The notes under the pieces: model-generated
What the model was told of the DNA's origin: nothing
The model's database searches: none
What the model saw: the letters and a program-made list of their open reading frames with translations, nothing else
Part shown: positions 1 through 13,300 of the stretch, one piece after another
Layout of the letters: every line of letters begins with the position of its first letter
Position numbering within the stretch: the stretch's first letter is position 1
Program-made: the position numbers and the translations under genes
Assembly: GCF_022539665.2 (NCBI RefSeq)
Contig: NC_081338.1
Span: 5,331,679-5,395,678 of the forward strand
Direction of reading: 5' to 3'
From: Daphnia carinata
Lineage: Eukaryota > Arthropoda > Branchiopoda > Diplostraca > Daphniidae
Length of the DNA stretch: 64,000 bases

Positions 1-3000
1 GACCACGTCCATCAGATGTTACTAATTGCAGGGGAATAATCGGAGAACTATGTGCTTGGTACGACGTTTGTCACTTGTTTGTCTTTTTGCAAATCTCGTT
101 TTCCCACGTCGAGAAAGTCATTGCCAAATGCCCTAAATTTTGACTAATGCAAATTTGTAATAAAATTACTCGATGATTTGACCTAAGAATTTTCTTTATT
201 TAAATTTATTATTAATATAAAACGTTTTCTCTGCTTCTTTTTATAAATATTTGGATATTTTCAATAAAACACCAAAGCAACATTGCCATAATAAAACACA
301 GATGGATTTGAATTTAAAAATTTTAAATAAAAAATTTTATAATAAAATGGACTAATAATTTGTATCCTGATTTGAGTAAACACAAACTCCCGTTTCTCAA
401 AGATATGTAAACAGGCATCAACACCGGTTATGCAAATCGTTAAAGAGTCTGCTGTCTTCTTAGTTCGTAGTTCGTGCCCCTGTTATTAGCTGACTTTTTC
501 ACGTACATTGTCCAGATTTGAATAAAACAAATCGTTATATCTGTTACTCAGTGATGGTTTAATAACAGGACTCATCTTCCAAAAATAAATACATCTAAAC
601 AAAGAACGTTTAAGGTAATAATATTCTAGCATGTGAATATCTTGAAATGACGTCGACATGGAAACCTGTTTTTGTGATCGCAATACGGGTAAAACCACAA
701 GTCAGAAGTTGAATTGATTAAGACCTGAATCTTTTTTTTTGTAGGCTACTTTATTTAATAAAATAAGACATCATTCCACGTCCAACCATCTAAACTTAAT
801 GGCTCCCTATGCACTTTCATAGGGGGGTTTTCCTTGCTATTCGAATGAGCAGCTTCAAACACTGATGGAAGACATTCAGTAGCACTATCCTGCTCCGGGA
901 TATGTTTTCCAGGTTTGGGGCAATATGAAACTCATCAATCCTTGCATCCTGACATTTGAAGAAAAACAATGGCATCAATGTCATGTTCTGTAATCCAGCA
1001 CTGGATTGCTTTACTTTTGAATTTCGCCATAAAACCGTACCCTGGAGGCACGGTCACCGGCACAAAAGTTTTCTTGGCGATATCCTTTATGTCCCGGTTC
1101 TTATACGGCACCATTCTTCTTAATCTTACATAGGTAAAACATAAAATCAATAAAAACAAATGCTAAAGCTTCAATTAAGACAAATCTCTTTAAGCTGGAA
1201 TAGGTCGAACGTAAGATAGAGGTCTCCAACGAATGATGCCACCTTAATCCTCTAGCCCTTCCCTTCCCAATAAGTGATTGGGGGCAAATAATCCAAACGC
1301 AAAGTGTTTTAAAATAATTCACCAACATCTAACAAGGAGGTCAATCCAAAAAAAAGTGAGAAAATGATACGAATTTGGCGTAGTTGGAAACCACCACGCA
1401 ATATAATGTTCTATTTTCTTGTGTCTCGGTTTAGGTGATGGAAGAGTTTTCAATGACACTAAAGGATCTACATAGTGAAAATAGGGGAATGTATAAAAAA
1501 AAAACCACCATATGGAGGTAAGCCAAAATACCCGTTATTTTTAAAAATGGTAATGACTTGCCCAATCGATGTCTTTCGTGTTGGAAGCCACACAATCGAT
1601 TGATTGATGAACGTCAATTAAGGCCCTCCTTATTTTATAAGTCAAACCAGCACCACGTCGTGCAGACCGATCTTTTTCAATGGAGATTAGATTGACCTTT
1701 GTTTTCTTCCATCTGACACTAGTCGAAGAATTGCGTATCGTGTAGGGACAAACAAAAATGCGGTCAGTTGATTACCATAAACTCTTGTTTAGAAGTGCAC
1801 ACCTTTCAGAATTTGAAGGATCGCCGTTTTTTCCCGCCGATAGCCATCCAGCAGGTCAAATGAGAGAAAGAAACAACAACACGATGGGCTTCATCTATCA
1901 TTACCTATATCCCAACAAAAAAGAAAAGCTATAAGACTATTATTAATCTTCTCTTTTTCAAATAGGATGCTCAGTGAATTATGTCATTATTGATGACATA
2001 ATCCCACGTAATTGGCGATTGGGGGGGGGGTGTATTTATCGACTTAGGTGATTGTCTTTCTACCTAATCATTTCGTAATTTTTAGACGAGTGAATGGCAT
2101 TTCTATGGGGGAACGTCGACCTCTTGTAATCAGCTTAGTTCGTCTTAGAAAGTCGTGAACTGCGTAACCGCATTGTATTCATAATAGGATGCAGTTGCTG
2201 TCTCATCGTCGTTTTTATCTCAAGCAAAAATGAAAACAACGTCGAGTAAACAGTTTCCATTTTTATCGATGACTCATATTAAAACAAAGATAAGGAAATA
2301 GACACGTGAATCACGCAATCAACTGTAAATGACAGGCACAGATGGTACAACTCGTTGAGTTAGACTTTGTCCCACGTTTACTCGGCTGAAATAGTTGATC
2401 CATGACTGCGTTTTAATTCTCGAAATTTGTCCATCAATTGTCGTGGCAGTTGATGGTCAAATAAAAGAGGCAATGATTTCAATTGTTCAAGATCTTTTCA
2501 TGCTAAATAAAAGCCGAGATAATGGTTAGCTTCTATTAAAATTATGGAAATAGAAATTCAAATGTTTTGCTAATCGTTTGAGAAAGACGAGTGCGGGGAG
2601 AAAGCTGGGCTGTGTAAACACGGAATTTGTTTCTTCGAGATTTGTCGTCGACAGGCCGTCGTGGTTTTGTAGGCACTCACGCCATTATTCAAATGTCGAC
2701 ACTACCGGTTTTCCCCCAAAACATTTGCTGAAAATAACTTGAAATTTTGAATTGTTTGCCATGTCAACAAGAGAATCGCATCCCGGTTTTTGTCGTCAAA
2801 CTGTCACCAATCTCATTTACAATGGCGGATTAAAAGGGAGAAAGTTTTTTTTTGTTTTTTTTTAACATTTGAAAGGGCCGCTTTTTATTGACCGTTGGCA
2901 GACTGTTGACCAAGTGAAAGGAATAAATTAGCACCGGTCCGCGTGATGCCACTCATTTTTTTTTTTAAAGAAAACGGGCCACGTAAAAAAAAGAGAAGCG

Positions 3001-3580
3001 GCCACTAGGTCGCTGATGGGATGTATAAAATCAATTAAGGGCGTATTGGCTTCAATGACGTCACCGCAAATGTTTTTAGCGCGTATTAAATGACGTCCCA
3101 GAAGACGCCGGTAAACCGCATTGCGATCATTTTCACTTTTCCAAATGTCGTGACTGTCCAATGATGTTGGTATTTAACGGCTTAATATCCTAGACGAGAT
3201 TTAGCAACGTCATCGTGATTTGTCGATGGTATGACTAGAAAAAAAAAAAATAAAATGTCCTTTGCGGCTAACGGTTGCCGAGAGTTGATCGATGAGCGGT
3301 CATTTACAGACCGCTATTTGTACAGCCATAACTTTAAACAAACACGAAAGGCCAGTGAACATTTCGAATGGCTCTGACGTTTGCTGTGATAAACGGCCTA
3401 CATTTTTTTTTATATGTCTGAGCCATCGTCTTTCGCCAGCTCTAACGATGTGTACTAGGGGGCGGTGAATAACGTGAAAATGTAATCAAACAGCTGGTTA
3501 ACGACCGGCCATTTTCAATTTCCCTTGCAACTTCGTGCCAATGAATATTGAAAATAATTATTTCACCTTTCTTTTTTATT
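1..3580. other. Intergenic DNA, no supported gene
   Basis: AT-rich sequence with scattered A, T and G homopolymers (for example a run of ten G at about 2021-2030). Short reading frames occur but none shows a domain, a coherent splice chain or sustained protein-like composition. A minus-strand stretch around 950-1110 reads for about 60 residues as a protein-like segment (PPGYGFMAKFKSKAIQCW) but has no recognisable partner exons; it could be a decayed gene or element fragment. Confidence 0.5.
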
Positions 3581-3583
3581 TAG

Positions 3584-3644
3584 GCGGTGAATGGGCCAAA
3601 GAGGAAGTCAACAACTGGAATGAAATGAACGTGCACAAAATTAG
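3584..3644 (+). CDS. Possible orphan coding exon, unidentified
   Basis: A stretch of about 61 bases is bounded by a good acceptor (pyrimidine tract then TTTAG) and a good donor (AG|GTAAAT), and reads GEWAKEEVNNWNEMNVHKI without a stop. The reading phase can continue through the acceptor at about 3708 into a frame that runs on to about 3956, but that continuation becomes homopolymer-rich and does not look like conserved protein. No upstream exons were found. It may be the last part of a gene that starts outside the window, or chance. I do not recognise it. Confidence 0.2.
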
Positions 3645-4313
3645 GTAAATCGTCGTCAATGCTTTTTGAAAATGTATTTTTTTTTTTTTTGGTTTCTTTT
3701 CCATTTCAGTTTGGAAACATTTCAAAGTAACCGAAGACAAAAACAAAACTTAAATGGTCAGCAATTTGGGAAACGAAAAACCGGTTTGGCAAGTAAAAAT
3801 GACTACACATGGTTGGCGTTCATTGGCAACTGTTATTTTTTGGGTTTGATTTTTCAAAGTTTGGGAATAAGAAAAACGAGTCACACAGTTTTCTTTTTTT
3901 TTTTTTTTTATGGCACTCAACTTGGACCCCCAAACGCAAAAACCAAACGATGGTAAACGCGTGTGCAGCTGACTCACGCGCGCGTCCACCTCAAAACGAG
4001 CCAGAAAGAGGAAATGCTGGAGAAAATCAAAAACGGAGGTATACAAGAGCTTTGGAACGCTGAAAGCCTTGACACCGATACAACGGAGGATAATAATAAA
4101 AAAGAAAATGCAGCAGGCAGACGGGCAGCAGCCAAGAAGGGAGGGCATAAAGTATTTGAACTGAAAGAGTTTCATTTTTTTTTTTTTTTTGTTCCAGTAA
4201 AGGAGCAGTTGTTAATAAGGTGTTTTTCTTTTAACGACTTGTTTGGTCACTTTTGTTTCATTAAAGGAGTATATTTCATATTTCATCGAGTGGACACGTT
4301 ATTGCCGGCCTTC

Positions 4314-7300
4314 TCATTTGGCGCCGGGAATCTTGCGCAGGACCTGATTTCCCGATAGAAAAATCCGATTAAAATAGAAAAATTATGAAAATGGATTCGG
4401 AAAATTCTTACATCGGATAAATCGACTCCTGTCAGCGCTTGAATGGCAGGCGGCACCTGGGCGACGAATTTGTTGATCTCGTTGGAGAAATTAGACGATC
4501 CGCTCAGCATCACGATTTCGTCCGTTTTGGCCAGCGGAGCGGCCACTTCAGCCGCAATCTATTTTTTTTTTTTTTTTTTTTTTTTTTTTGCATTTCAATT
4601 TTCCCGTTAGGTTTAAACATTCAAAATGCAAATGAAAGAGACGGACCTTTGGCAGAGCTTCAAAGACGAGCGAGAGTGTGGCCGCCTCGCCGTATTGTTT
4701 GTAAGCGGCCGCTTTGAGCCGCATGGCCTCCGCTTCTGCCCGGCCAACATTTTCGATGGCCGTCGCTTCAGCCGCCCCAACTAATTTAATCTTTTCTGCA
4801 TCGGCACGCGCTTTTTCCACCACTTGAGTCCTGAATAAAACAATCATTTTAAATCAAATTCATTCCCCCCCCCCCTCCTTGATGGCTAATTCCAAAAATA
4901 AATTCGCCGTTGTTCCGCTGATTCGGCAAATGGCCTGCGGTCACACGCCATTGGCTGTCGTAAGAGGTAGCGGGAGATGAGCCGACGGGGTATCACGTTC
5001 AAAATGATGACCAACGTCGGACATGTAATCACGTGCCACTCTTTTATTTCTACGACATGTAGAGCCACTTGTACCAGGCCACCTAATTTCCGCCCACCTA
5101 CAAACAGCAAGAAAAATACAAATGATCTTACCGCTGGCCCTGAGCGACGAGTTCGACTTTGAAACTTTCGGCCTCTGCGGGCAATCGAACGGTGGCGATC
5201 AGCTCCTTTTCGCGTCGCATAATCTCCTGCTCTTCGATTTCGATCAGCTTCCGGCGTTCGACGACCGTTATTTGCATCTCTTCCGTCCGGATCTTTTGGC
5301 GAGTCTTGGCCGCTTGCAGTTCATATGCTAATTGAGCCTCGGCTTTCTAACCCACCACCATCATAAATCAAGAATCAAAATGGCGAAATGCATCAAAAAG
5401 CAAAATGAATAAAAACTAAACCGCTGTGTTGATCTCACGATCAAAGTTGGATTTTTGGAGTTTGTAGAGTCGGGTGTTGTCCTCCACTTTGGTGTCCATG
5501 TTGTACTTGACGTCCATAGAAGCTTTCTCACACTCGGCCTCCTGCATCCGGACATTTTCAAAAACGAGGACGACGTGATGAAACATATCATTATCAAACA
5601 ACAACGACACTTGTTATTATTTGATCACGAGACTTTAAAGTGGGTCAATTTTTAGAACGTCTACTAAACTCGTCCAGAATACAGAACAGTTTGTAGACGC
5701 CCACCATTTTTTTGGGGGGCTTTTCTTTTTAACAATCGAAAACATAAAAAAAAAAAACAAAAAAAAAAACAGGTGGTAGGAAGAAGAGACTACAAGTCAA
5801 TCAATTGTTTTTATGGGATGCGTTTTTACCCGAATGCCGGCGTCCCTGTTCGCCTGGGCGACTCCAACGGCTGCATCTCGTTTGACGTTGGCCGTCTGCG
5901 CTTTTCCCAACGACGACAGGTACTCGACATTGTCGTAGACATCTGATATGGAAGACGGTGAGAAATCGAATTGATGACACACATCCCAACATGTTTTTTA
6001 CCTTTGATGGTGAACGAGAGGATTTCAATGCCCATCCGGCCGACATCGGGCGCTGCAACTTCTCGGACCAGAGAGGCGAATTGGTCACGGTCGCGATAAA
6101 CCTGCGTTCCACAGCAATAAAGAGAAATATGCAAATCATTGTTGTTTGAATGAAAAAAATCCAGGTTATCAGAACACGATCGATCCAACCCAATTCACCC
6201 AACACATTCGGGACGCTCTTCCTTTTTTGCGCGGTTTGTGCGGTCGTGATACCATCACATTCGATTAGCAACTGATTTCAATCTCTGATCGATCGTTTCA
6301 CGTCCAACTCGTTTCTGTCGTGAGCAAGTTATTCCACTTAAAAATCTGACGTTGATTACCGCAACCCTCAAATCGTTTCGGCTACTCGTTACACATTTTC
6401 TGTTTTGAACGTGCGGGCGACAGTCACGCCAAAAAATAAAATCCCGTTATTGCGGTCCCACCTCCCCCGATTTGATTATTCAAAAAAAAATAAAAAAAAC
6501 GGGAGCAAATAATAATAAAAAAAAAAAAAAAAAAAAGTGTAACCTCTTCGACGGAGAGAGTGCCGAGAATGGCACGCAAATGACCCTCGAGGGTCTGCAG
6601 GATGGTCAGCTGGACTTCTTGAGATGTCTTGCCTAGAAATTGTTCGGACGCCGTCGTCAGCAGCTCTTTGGCCGTCATAATCTTGCATTGGGCCACTCCC
6701 GTCACCGTCAACGGGACACCTTGGGCCGTCTCGACGTGCTCGCAGACCGGATTCAACGTCATTACCTGTCCGAGGGGGGGATAAAGATCATTAATTGATT
6801 TGAAACAGGACGAAAGGCAAGTGAATACCTCGAGTGACATGCGCTGGACGTCTGTGACGAGCCACCACGCCCATGCCCATCCGCCGACGATGGTCGTTTT
6901 GGAACTAGCGCCACAGCAACCGCCTATTTTCAATTTCAAATGAATATTTTAAACGAATCATTTTTTGCTAAAAGGCCAGACATAAATTTGGACCATTTCC
7001 AAATGGGTCAGACACACACAAGCCATTTCCTTCTTCCTCTTTCACGCCTTTTTCCCGACATCTTCGTGCGAGAAGAGAAAGTTTCTTGTTCCACGGATTG
7101 GAACACGATTCCCTTCAAAAATAACAATGTTTTTTTTTTCCAAGTGGCCTGTTGAAAGGGCGCGTCCTTGGTTGTTAACAACGTGAAAGTGCCATCGTCG
7201 AGACAACACGACGTCCGGAAACGTTTAAACAAATCATTGTGCCGGAACACGTTGTCGAGCGGGCACATGTCGACTACACCTGTTCCCTTGTGGTTAGACC

Positions 7301-10300
7301 TATGCCTACCTGTTGTGTCTCATGTAAAAATGGAAAACCGAGACGTGGCTGGAACACGCAAATCACAAGACGTCGAAATAAAAAAAAAAAGTCCCACATT
7401 CTTCCAAATTGGAGCGGACGAAATGATGATCAATGCGATGGACGATTGCGGATTCTCGTCATTCATCTTCATCACCTTGTGAACATGTCACTATCCTAAC
7501 GGGACACGTTTTCTCAAGGCAGCCGGAAGGACAGCCCGTCAACATTGTCCCATGTTTCTCCCATTTCTCTCCTAACCCCGAAAACATTTGCATTTTTTTT
7601 TCCCCGATGATGTTGGATCAATTTCCCATCGATATGGGCCAGCCATCTCATTGAGAGTAGCTTCAAAACTAAGAAAAGGTGGGCATTTCTTTAGAATCAC
7701 GTTCGTCCGAAGAATCAGATTGGAATGCGGTGCGTGTGCGGATCCCCATTGTGCATAAGCCGGGACTACACCCTTCTCCTTAAAAAAAAAAAAAAAAAAA
7801 AAAAGGAGCAATGAAACTAAAAATAAAATGGGTCGGCCATTGCGTGCATGTCGAGAGTCACGTGCTCACATTTGCAGTTATGTCGTCACGCGCGTGAAAA
7901 AAAATAGAAACATTTTCACATCGTCAAAGTTCCTGACTTTTCTCCTGATTTATTCACGACAACCCCATGCGCTACATTATAATTTTATTCCCAAATCAAT
8001 GAACATCAAACGTGTAAAAAAATAATATTACGATGCCAAAAACATTCTTTTCACTTGTCATTGAATCAGAGCGCATCGCAATGATAAGAATCTTGTTACC
8101 ACGCTTTTTAAAATCTATCGTTCATCATAAATTTTGGGGGGGGGACATAATTTTTCAAAAGAAAAAAAAAAATACCGGGATTTAGTGAGAGGAAAACCGG
8201 TTGAAAGAATCGGTACATGAAAAACAGATTTGAAGAAAAAAAAAAACGTGATGGTCGTGTGTTGAATGGAAAATGATTTTCGCTTTGGAGAGAAAGTTGT
8301 AATTCCTCCTTATATCCATCTGCCCTTACGTGTCTAATTATATTTTTAAGAAAAAAAAAAAAAAAAAAACGAGAGGGATTTTTTTTTTAGGTTTTCTCTC
8401 AATAAAATGCTTACATCTTTTTCCTTGTATGCGGGAGGAGGGAGAAGGAACTAGCCGAGCGTGACAAATAATGACGTACGTCGGTGGGCGGCATCATTTC
8501 GAGGTATTGCGCTGAATCATTTTCTTTTAAAAGAATTCTTTTCTCAACGAACAATTTCATAAATAATTATTCCATTTCAAAATATGATGTAATTTTATGA
8601 CATTCAAAAATGTCCCCGTTTTTTTTTTTTTTTAAGCTCGTAAAACGCGTTGTCATTGCCGGCTTGAAAATAAAATTTAAAAAAATGAACAGACCAGTCC
8701 AACACGCATGAGTTAAATGGCTAACAATTACGGCCGAACTTGAAAAGCCACCCGACGCACCAGACGAAAACGGCCGAAAAAAAAAAAAAAAAGTAAACGA
8801 CGTGGTTCAATATATTTCCTCTGTTTTTTGTTTTTTTTTTTCTTTAAAGAAAAGATGATACGAGTCTCGGTAAAGAATTCAAACCGGGACTTGACCGTAA
8901 CAGGATTCGAAAACATCTGGTGTCTATACGTTGTGTTGGACACGTTTCATTCGACGTTCACACGCATCCCCCCAAAAAAGCCGCATCCGAAAGAAAAAGC
9001 GATACGTAAAAACTCATCCATATCTGAAATGAAATGACGGAAACCGTATGGATCGTATAGAGAAATGGAAAACATCTTCACGAATGATCTATGCGTCACA
9101 CACCTGTTGTTGCTTCAAACCCTGAACTGCTCTCTTTAAACTAAAAGGAATTTAAAAAAAAAAGAATGTTTCCATTTAACACGGTCCGTGTTTGATTAAA
9201 GCGGATGGTGTTTCATTAGTCGTAACGAACCCGATACGGAAAAGAATCCCCCTCCCCCCCCTGGAAAACAATGGGGAGGTCGGGTGAAGTGAAGAGAAAG
9301 TCGAAAATCATAAAACGAACGGAGATTTGCCCAAGTTCTAGGTCGTCCATTTCCCAACGTCGTTCGATAACGCACAGACAAAGTTGAAGAAGAAGAAGAA
9401 GAAGAAGGCGGACCAAATGGCGCGCCTACCTGCCGGCCAACACGTAGACACCTGTAGGCCTTTCAGGTGCATACCAGAGACCGTCTCTCCGCTTGACCCC
9501 CCCAACGTCTCTTGATACAAACATTTTTCTTCCTTATTTATTTCGTGAATCGGTAGAATGGAAGGCGATGCCGCCAGCTATTTGAGGGCCTTTCTTTAAG
9601 AAGAAATAAAGGTTGGGGGGTCGGTGTGTCTGTTCAAAAAGAATTGAGGTCAAACGCTATGGAGAGAAAACGGGCGCGGACCCGGAATCAAAATCCCCCT
9701 CCTTTCCCCCCCCCCTTTTTTTTTTGATATGTGTACTATATCGTACGGGAATAGGGGCATAAATACGATCATTATTGAAGCTTTTGATGAATGCACACAC
9801 ACATTTTTCGAAGCAAAAAGAAGTACAGTTATGATAATTCCTAGATGCAACTGGCGACCGTGAAAATCCAAGATACAAAGAAAAAAAAAAAAAAAAGGAG
9901 ATGGTGCGACAACATGTGGGCAAGTTCACTCGTCTGGAAAAAAAAAAAAAAAAAGACTTGCAATCAGGAATAAGAAAGAAAAATTGAAAGGGCCGTTGCG
10001 ACGCTAGCAGACGGAACATGCATCGAAACGATGATGGCACACAAAAGCCGTAGGCGCAATCCCGAAAAAAAGTCCGTTTCTTTACCGACACCCGTTACGC
10101 GTACCTAACTGGTCATCACACCTGTTGTCTCTACCTGGTCCCAAACTGACCATCTTATGCCTTTCATCTGCCGCGCACTAAAGCCGTTACCAAACGGCAA
10201 AAAAAAAAAAAATGCATTGTTATTACAAAAAAATCCATCGAATTGGGAAAGGTGAATTCCAAAAATGTGCGATGTTATCCCCTTCTTAATCAATACAGAA

Positions 10301-13300
10301 GTTAAAAAAAAAAAAAACACAAGGTAAACACGTGTCTCGAATCACGTCAGGCAAAAAAAAACAAAAAAAAACAGGTATCCCGTTATGCAAATAGAGAGCA
10401 AGAAAAGAGAAAGAAATTGGGAAGGTGTTAAACGAAAAGAAGAGTAAAACTGGAGCAAATCCGGTCCGTCCAGATTTCTCGCAAACGACTTTCAATTTGT
10501 TGATTCAACTTGACCGTGCTAAACGAACCGGACCCACCCACACATCTCTTTTCTTGTTCTTTGTTGTCTGACACGCGAAATAGACATGAATTAATAGCAC
10601 AAAAAAAAACAAAAAACAAACCCGGCTTATTATGCCAACGTAAGCAAACCCCCTTCATCATATCATTAATATGGATCGATTTCATCCGAAACGCGAACAA
10701 ACCGGATTTATTTTTTTTTTTTAAAGCTTGGAGCTAAACCCAGACTACGGGATCCCGCAAATCGTTTGTGTACTTACTGTTTCTTACGTCTTTTTTTTTC
10801 CTTTTTTATTTTTAAAGGGGAAAAAAAAAATCATAGTGGCGACAGAAAAAAGAAAAGAGAGTCCAAGAGGCGGAGTGTCGAGTTTTCAAAAATGGCCGCA
10901 AGGACTTCCGCGTTGGTTTTGTGGGTACGCGGAGAAAGAGAGAGAAATGAAAAGAAAATATATATATATATATAAAGGGATGGCTTCTTAGGGCTCCCAA
11001 TTCCATCAGTTGCTCTCCGGCAGCCGTCACCTCCGCACGTCTTCCCCTTCCTAATTCTAGCCACCCTTGTTTTGGAATTGGTTTTGTTTTTTTTCTTGAA
11101 CTAAAGCCGCAAAGTGCGATTAAACTATTGTCTTCGGGGGAGAATGGTGTCGGATTTGATTCAACGGTGACCTTTCAAATCGATCAACGGATTAGTGCTC
11201 GCCTGTGTTCATCAGTGTTTGTTTTTTTTTTAGTGACGGTCTATAAATATAAGCAACAGGTGAGTTTAGGTTTGAAAAGAGCCGCTCTGTGTGTCTGTGC
11301 ATCGGTCAACTTTGAAATCGGGGGGAGAAAAAAAGTCCGAGGGGAGAGTGACCTCAATTTTTCGGTAGTCAAATTCAGAGTAATTTTTCTTCTATTCCCC
11401 TCCCATGTAAACCGACATCCATCAAGGAAGGGTAGAAAACAAGACAAAAGGTGTGCGTTTAAAACGATCGTTTTACCACGACAGGAAAAAAAAGTGAAAA
11501 TGGCCAGCAGGAAAAAAAAAAAATGCAATTTTCAATTAAGAACTGCGCGATAAATCAGCGTTAGAAAGAAAGCGTTTTTCTAAAATCTCACACAATCATG
11601 CTAATAACGTAGTCGCGGTCCGTTCAGTTTTCTTATGTCCAGTTGACCTCCTTTTTCTCCTTCTTCCTCAATCTTCATTTTGGGATGTTGTACACAAACG
11701 CATTTCATTTTCGACTTTGATCTCTACCCAACTGGAATTTGCAAATGTCTTTCAAATGACATGGCCATTAGGATTTTTTTGGCCCGTTTTTTTTTTTTTT
11801 GGTTCCTTATTTGTCCGTACCCATCCGCGGGGCTGTCGCATCTCCACCCACAAAACTGGGTCAGACAAATAGCTTTTCCCCCTTCTCTAACGGTGGAAAT
11901 GCCTTTTTCTTTTTAAAAGAAAAAAAAAAAACGGTTTTCTGATTATCGGAAAAAAAAACAAAAGCGGATCAGGATCTTGCCCTCATCCTGACCTGTTGAC
12001 CTAGTGACGTTCGTCTTCCGGGGCATTTCCGACTTTTAAAAACACGGAAATGATATTTGGTTTGTTTCGAAAACAGATCCTGTTCAAACTGTTGCCGGAG
12101 GCAGGACGTGATCTTAATACGACGTTGAAGAAATCAAGTGGAAAGGAAGAACTTTGTCAAGCAAATAAAAAAAAAAAAAGAGGAGAAATGAGTCTGATCG
12201 TGCCAGCCGCAACGGCCGCAGCCACGACAGCCACATTATGGTTCATTCCCATTCTGGTGGCAGCCGTTTCCTTTTATCAATACGACAAAACGGATCCGGA
12301 AGGACGGCCCAAAGACACCAAGGTAAATATCTAAACCGGAATCTCTTCCCGTACAAAATGAAATGGCTTTCTATTTTCTTTGCCAATAAACTCAAATGTG
12401 ACGTCATAGGTAAACATTACCCAATTCTTTTGGAAAGATGTTTCAAGAAAATGAAATAAAGAATGAAAATTGAATTAAAATTATTAGGTGATTTACAAGT
12501 ACTACGACTTTATCGTCATCGGGGCCGGATCGGCTGGGGCGGTCGTTGCTAACCGACTGAGCGAGCAACCCGACTGGAACGTCCTATTACTGGAAGCCGG
12601 TGGCGACGAGACGGAAACATCCGACGTGCCGGCCTTGGCCGCCTATTTGCAACTCTCTGAACTCGACTGGCAATACAAAACGGAACCTCAGCCAACTGCT
12701 TGTCTCGCCTTTAACGACAAAAGGTACACCAAACGCAATAACAGTAAAAAAAGAGCACAACAGGTGGCCAGCTGTGTTCAATACCCGTTTCATTTCGTTA
12801 AACAAAAAACTAGTTTTATATTTCGCACCAAAAAAAAAAAAAAAAAAAACTGGTTTCGCTGGGTCTCGCATTTCCAGTCTGTTTATCTACGCGACCTTGC
12901 GTTAACGGGTTGATTGTTTAAAACTAAAACGTCTATGTGTCATCAGGTGTTCCTGGCCGCGCGGTAAAGTACTCGGCGGCTCGTCGGTGCTCAACTACAT
13001 GTTATACGTTCGCGGGAACCGCCGAGATTACGACAGCTGGGCCCAAATGGGCAACTACGGCTGGAGCTACGACGACGTCCTGCCATATTTCATCAAATCG
13101 GAGGACAACCGAAATCCTTACCTGGCCCAGTCGCCCTATCACGGCGTCGGCGGTTACCTCACCGTTCAAGAGTCGCCTTACAAGACGCCTTTAGCTACTG
13201 CCTTTGTCGAAGGTGGTGTCGAATTAGGTAAACGTCAACCTCCTTACGCTTATCCACTGATAAAACATTATGTTTAATTATATACACAATAGGTTACGAA

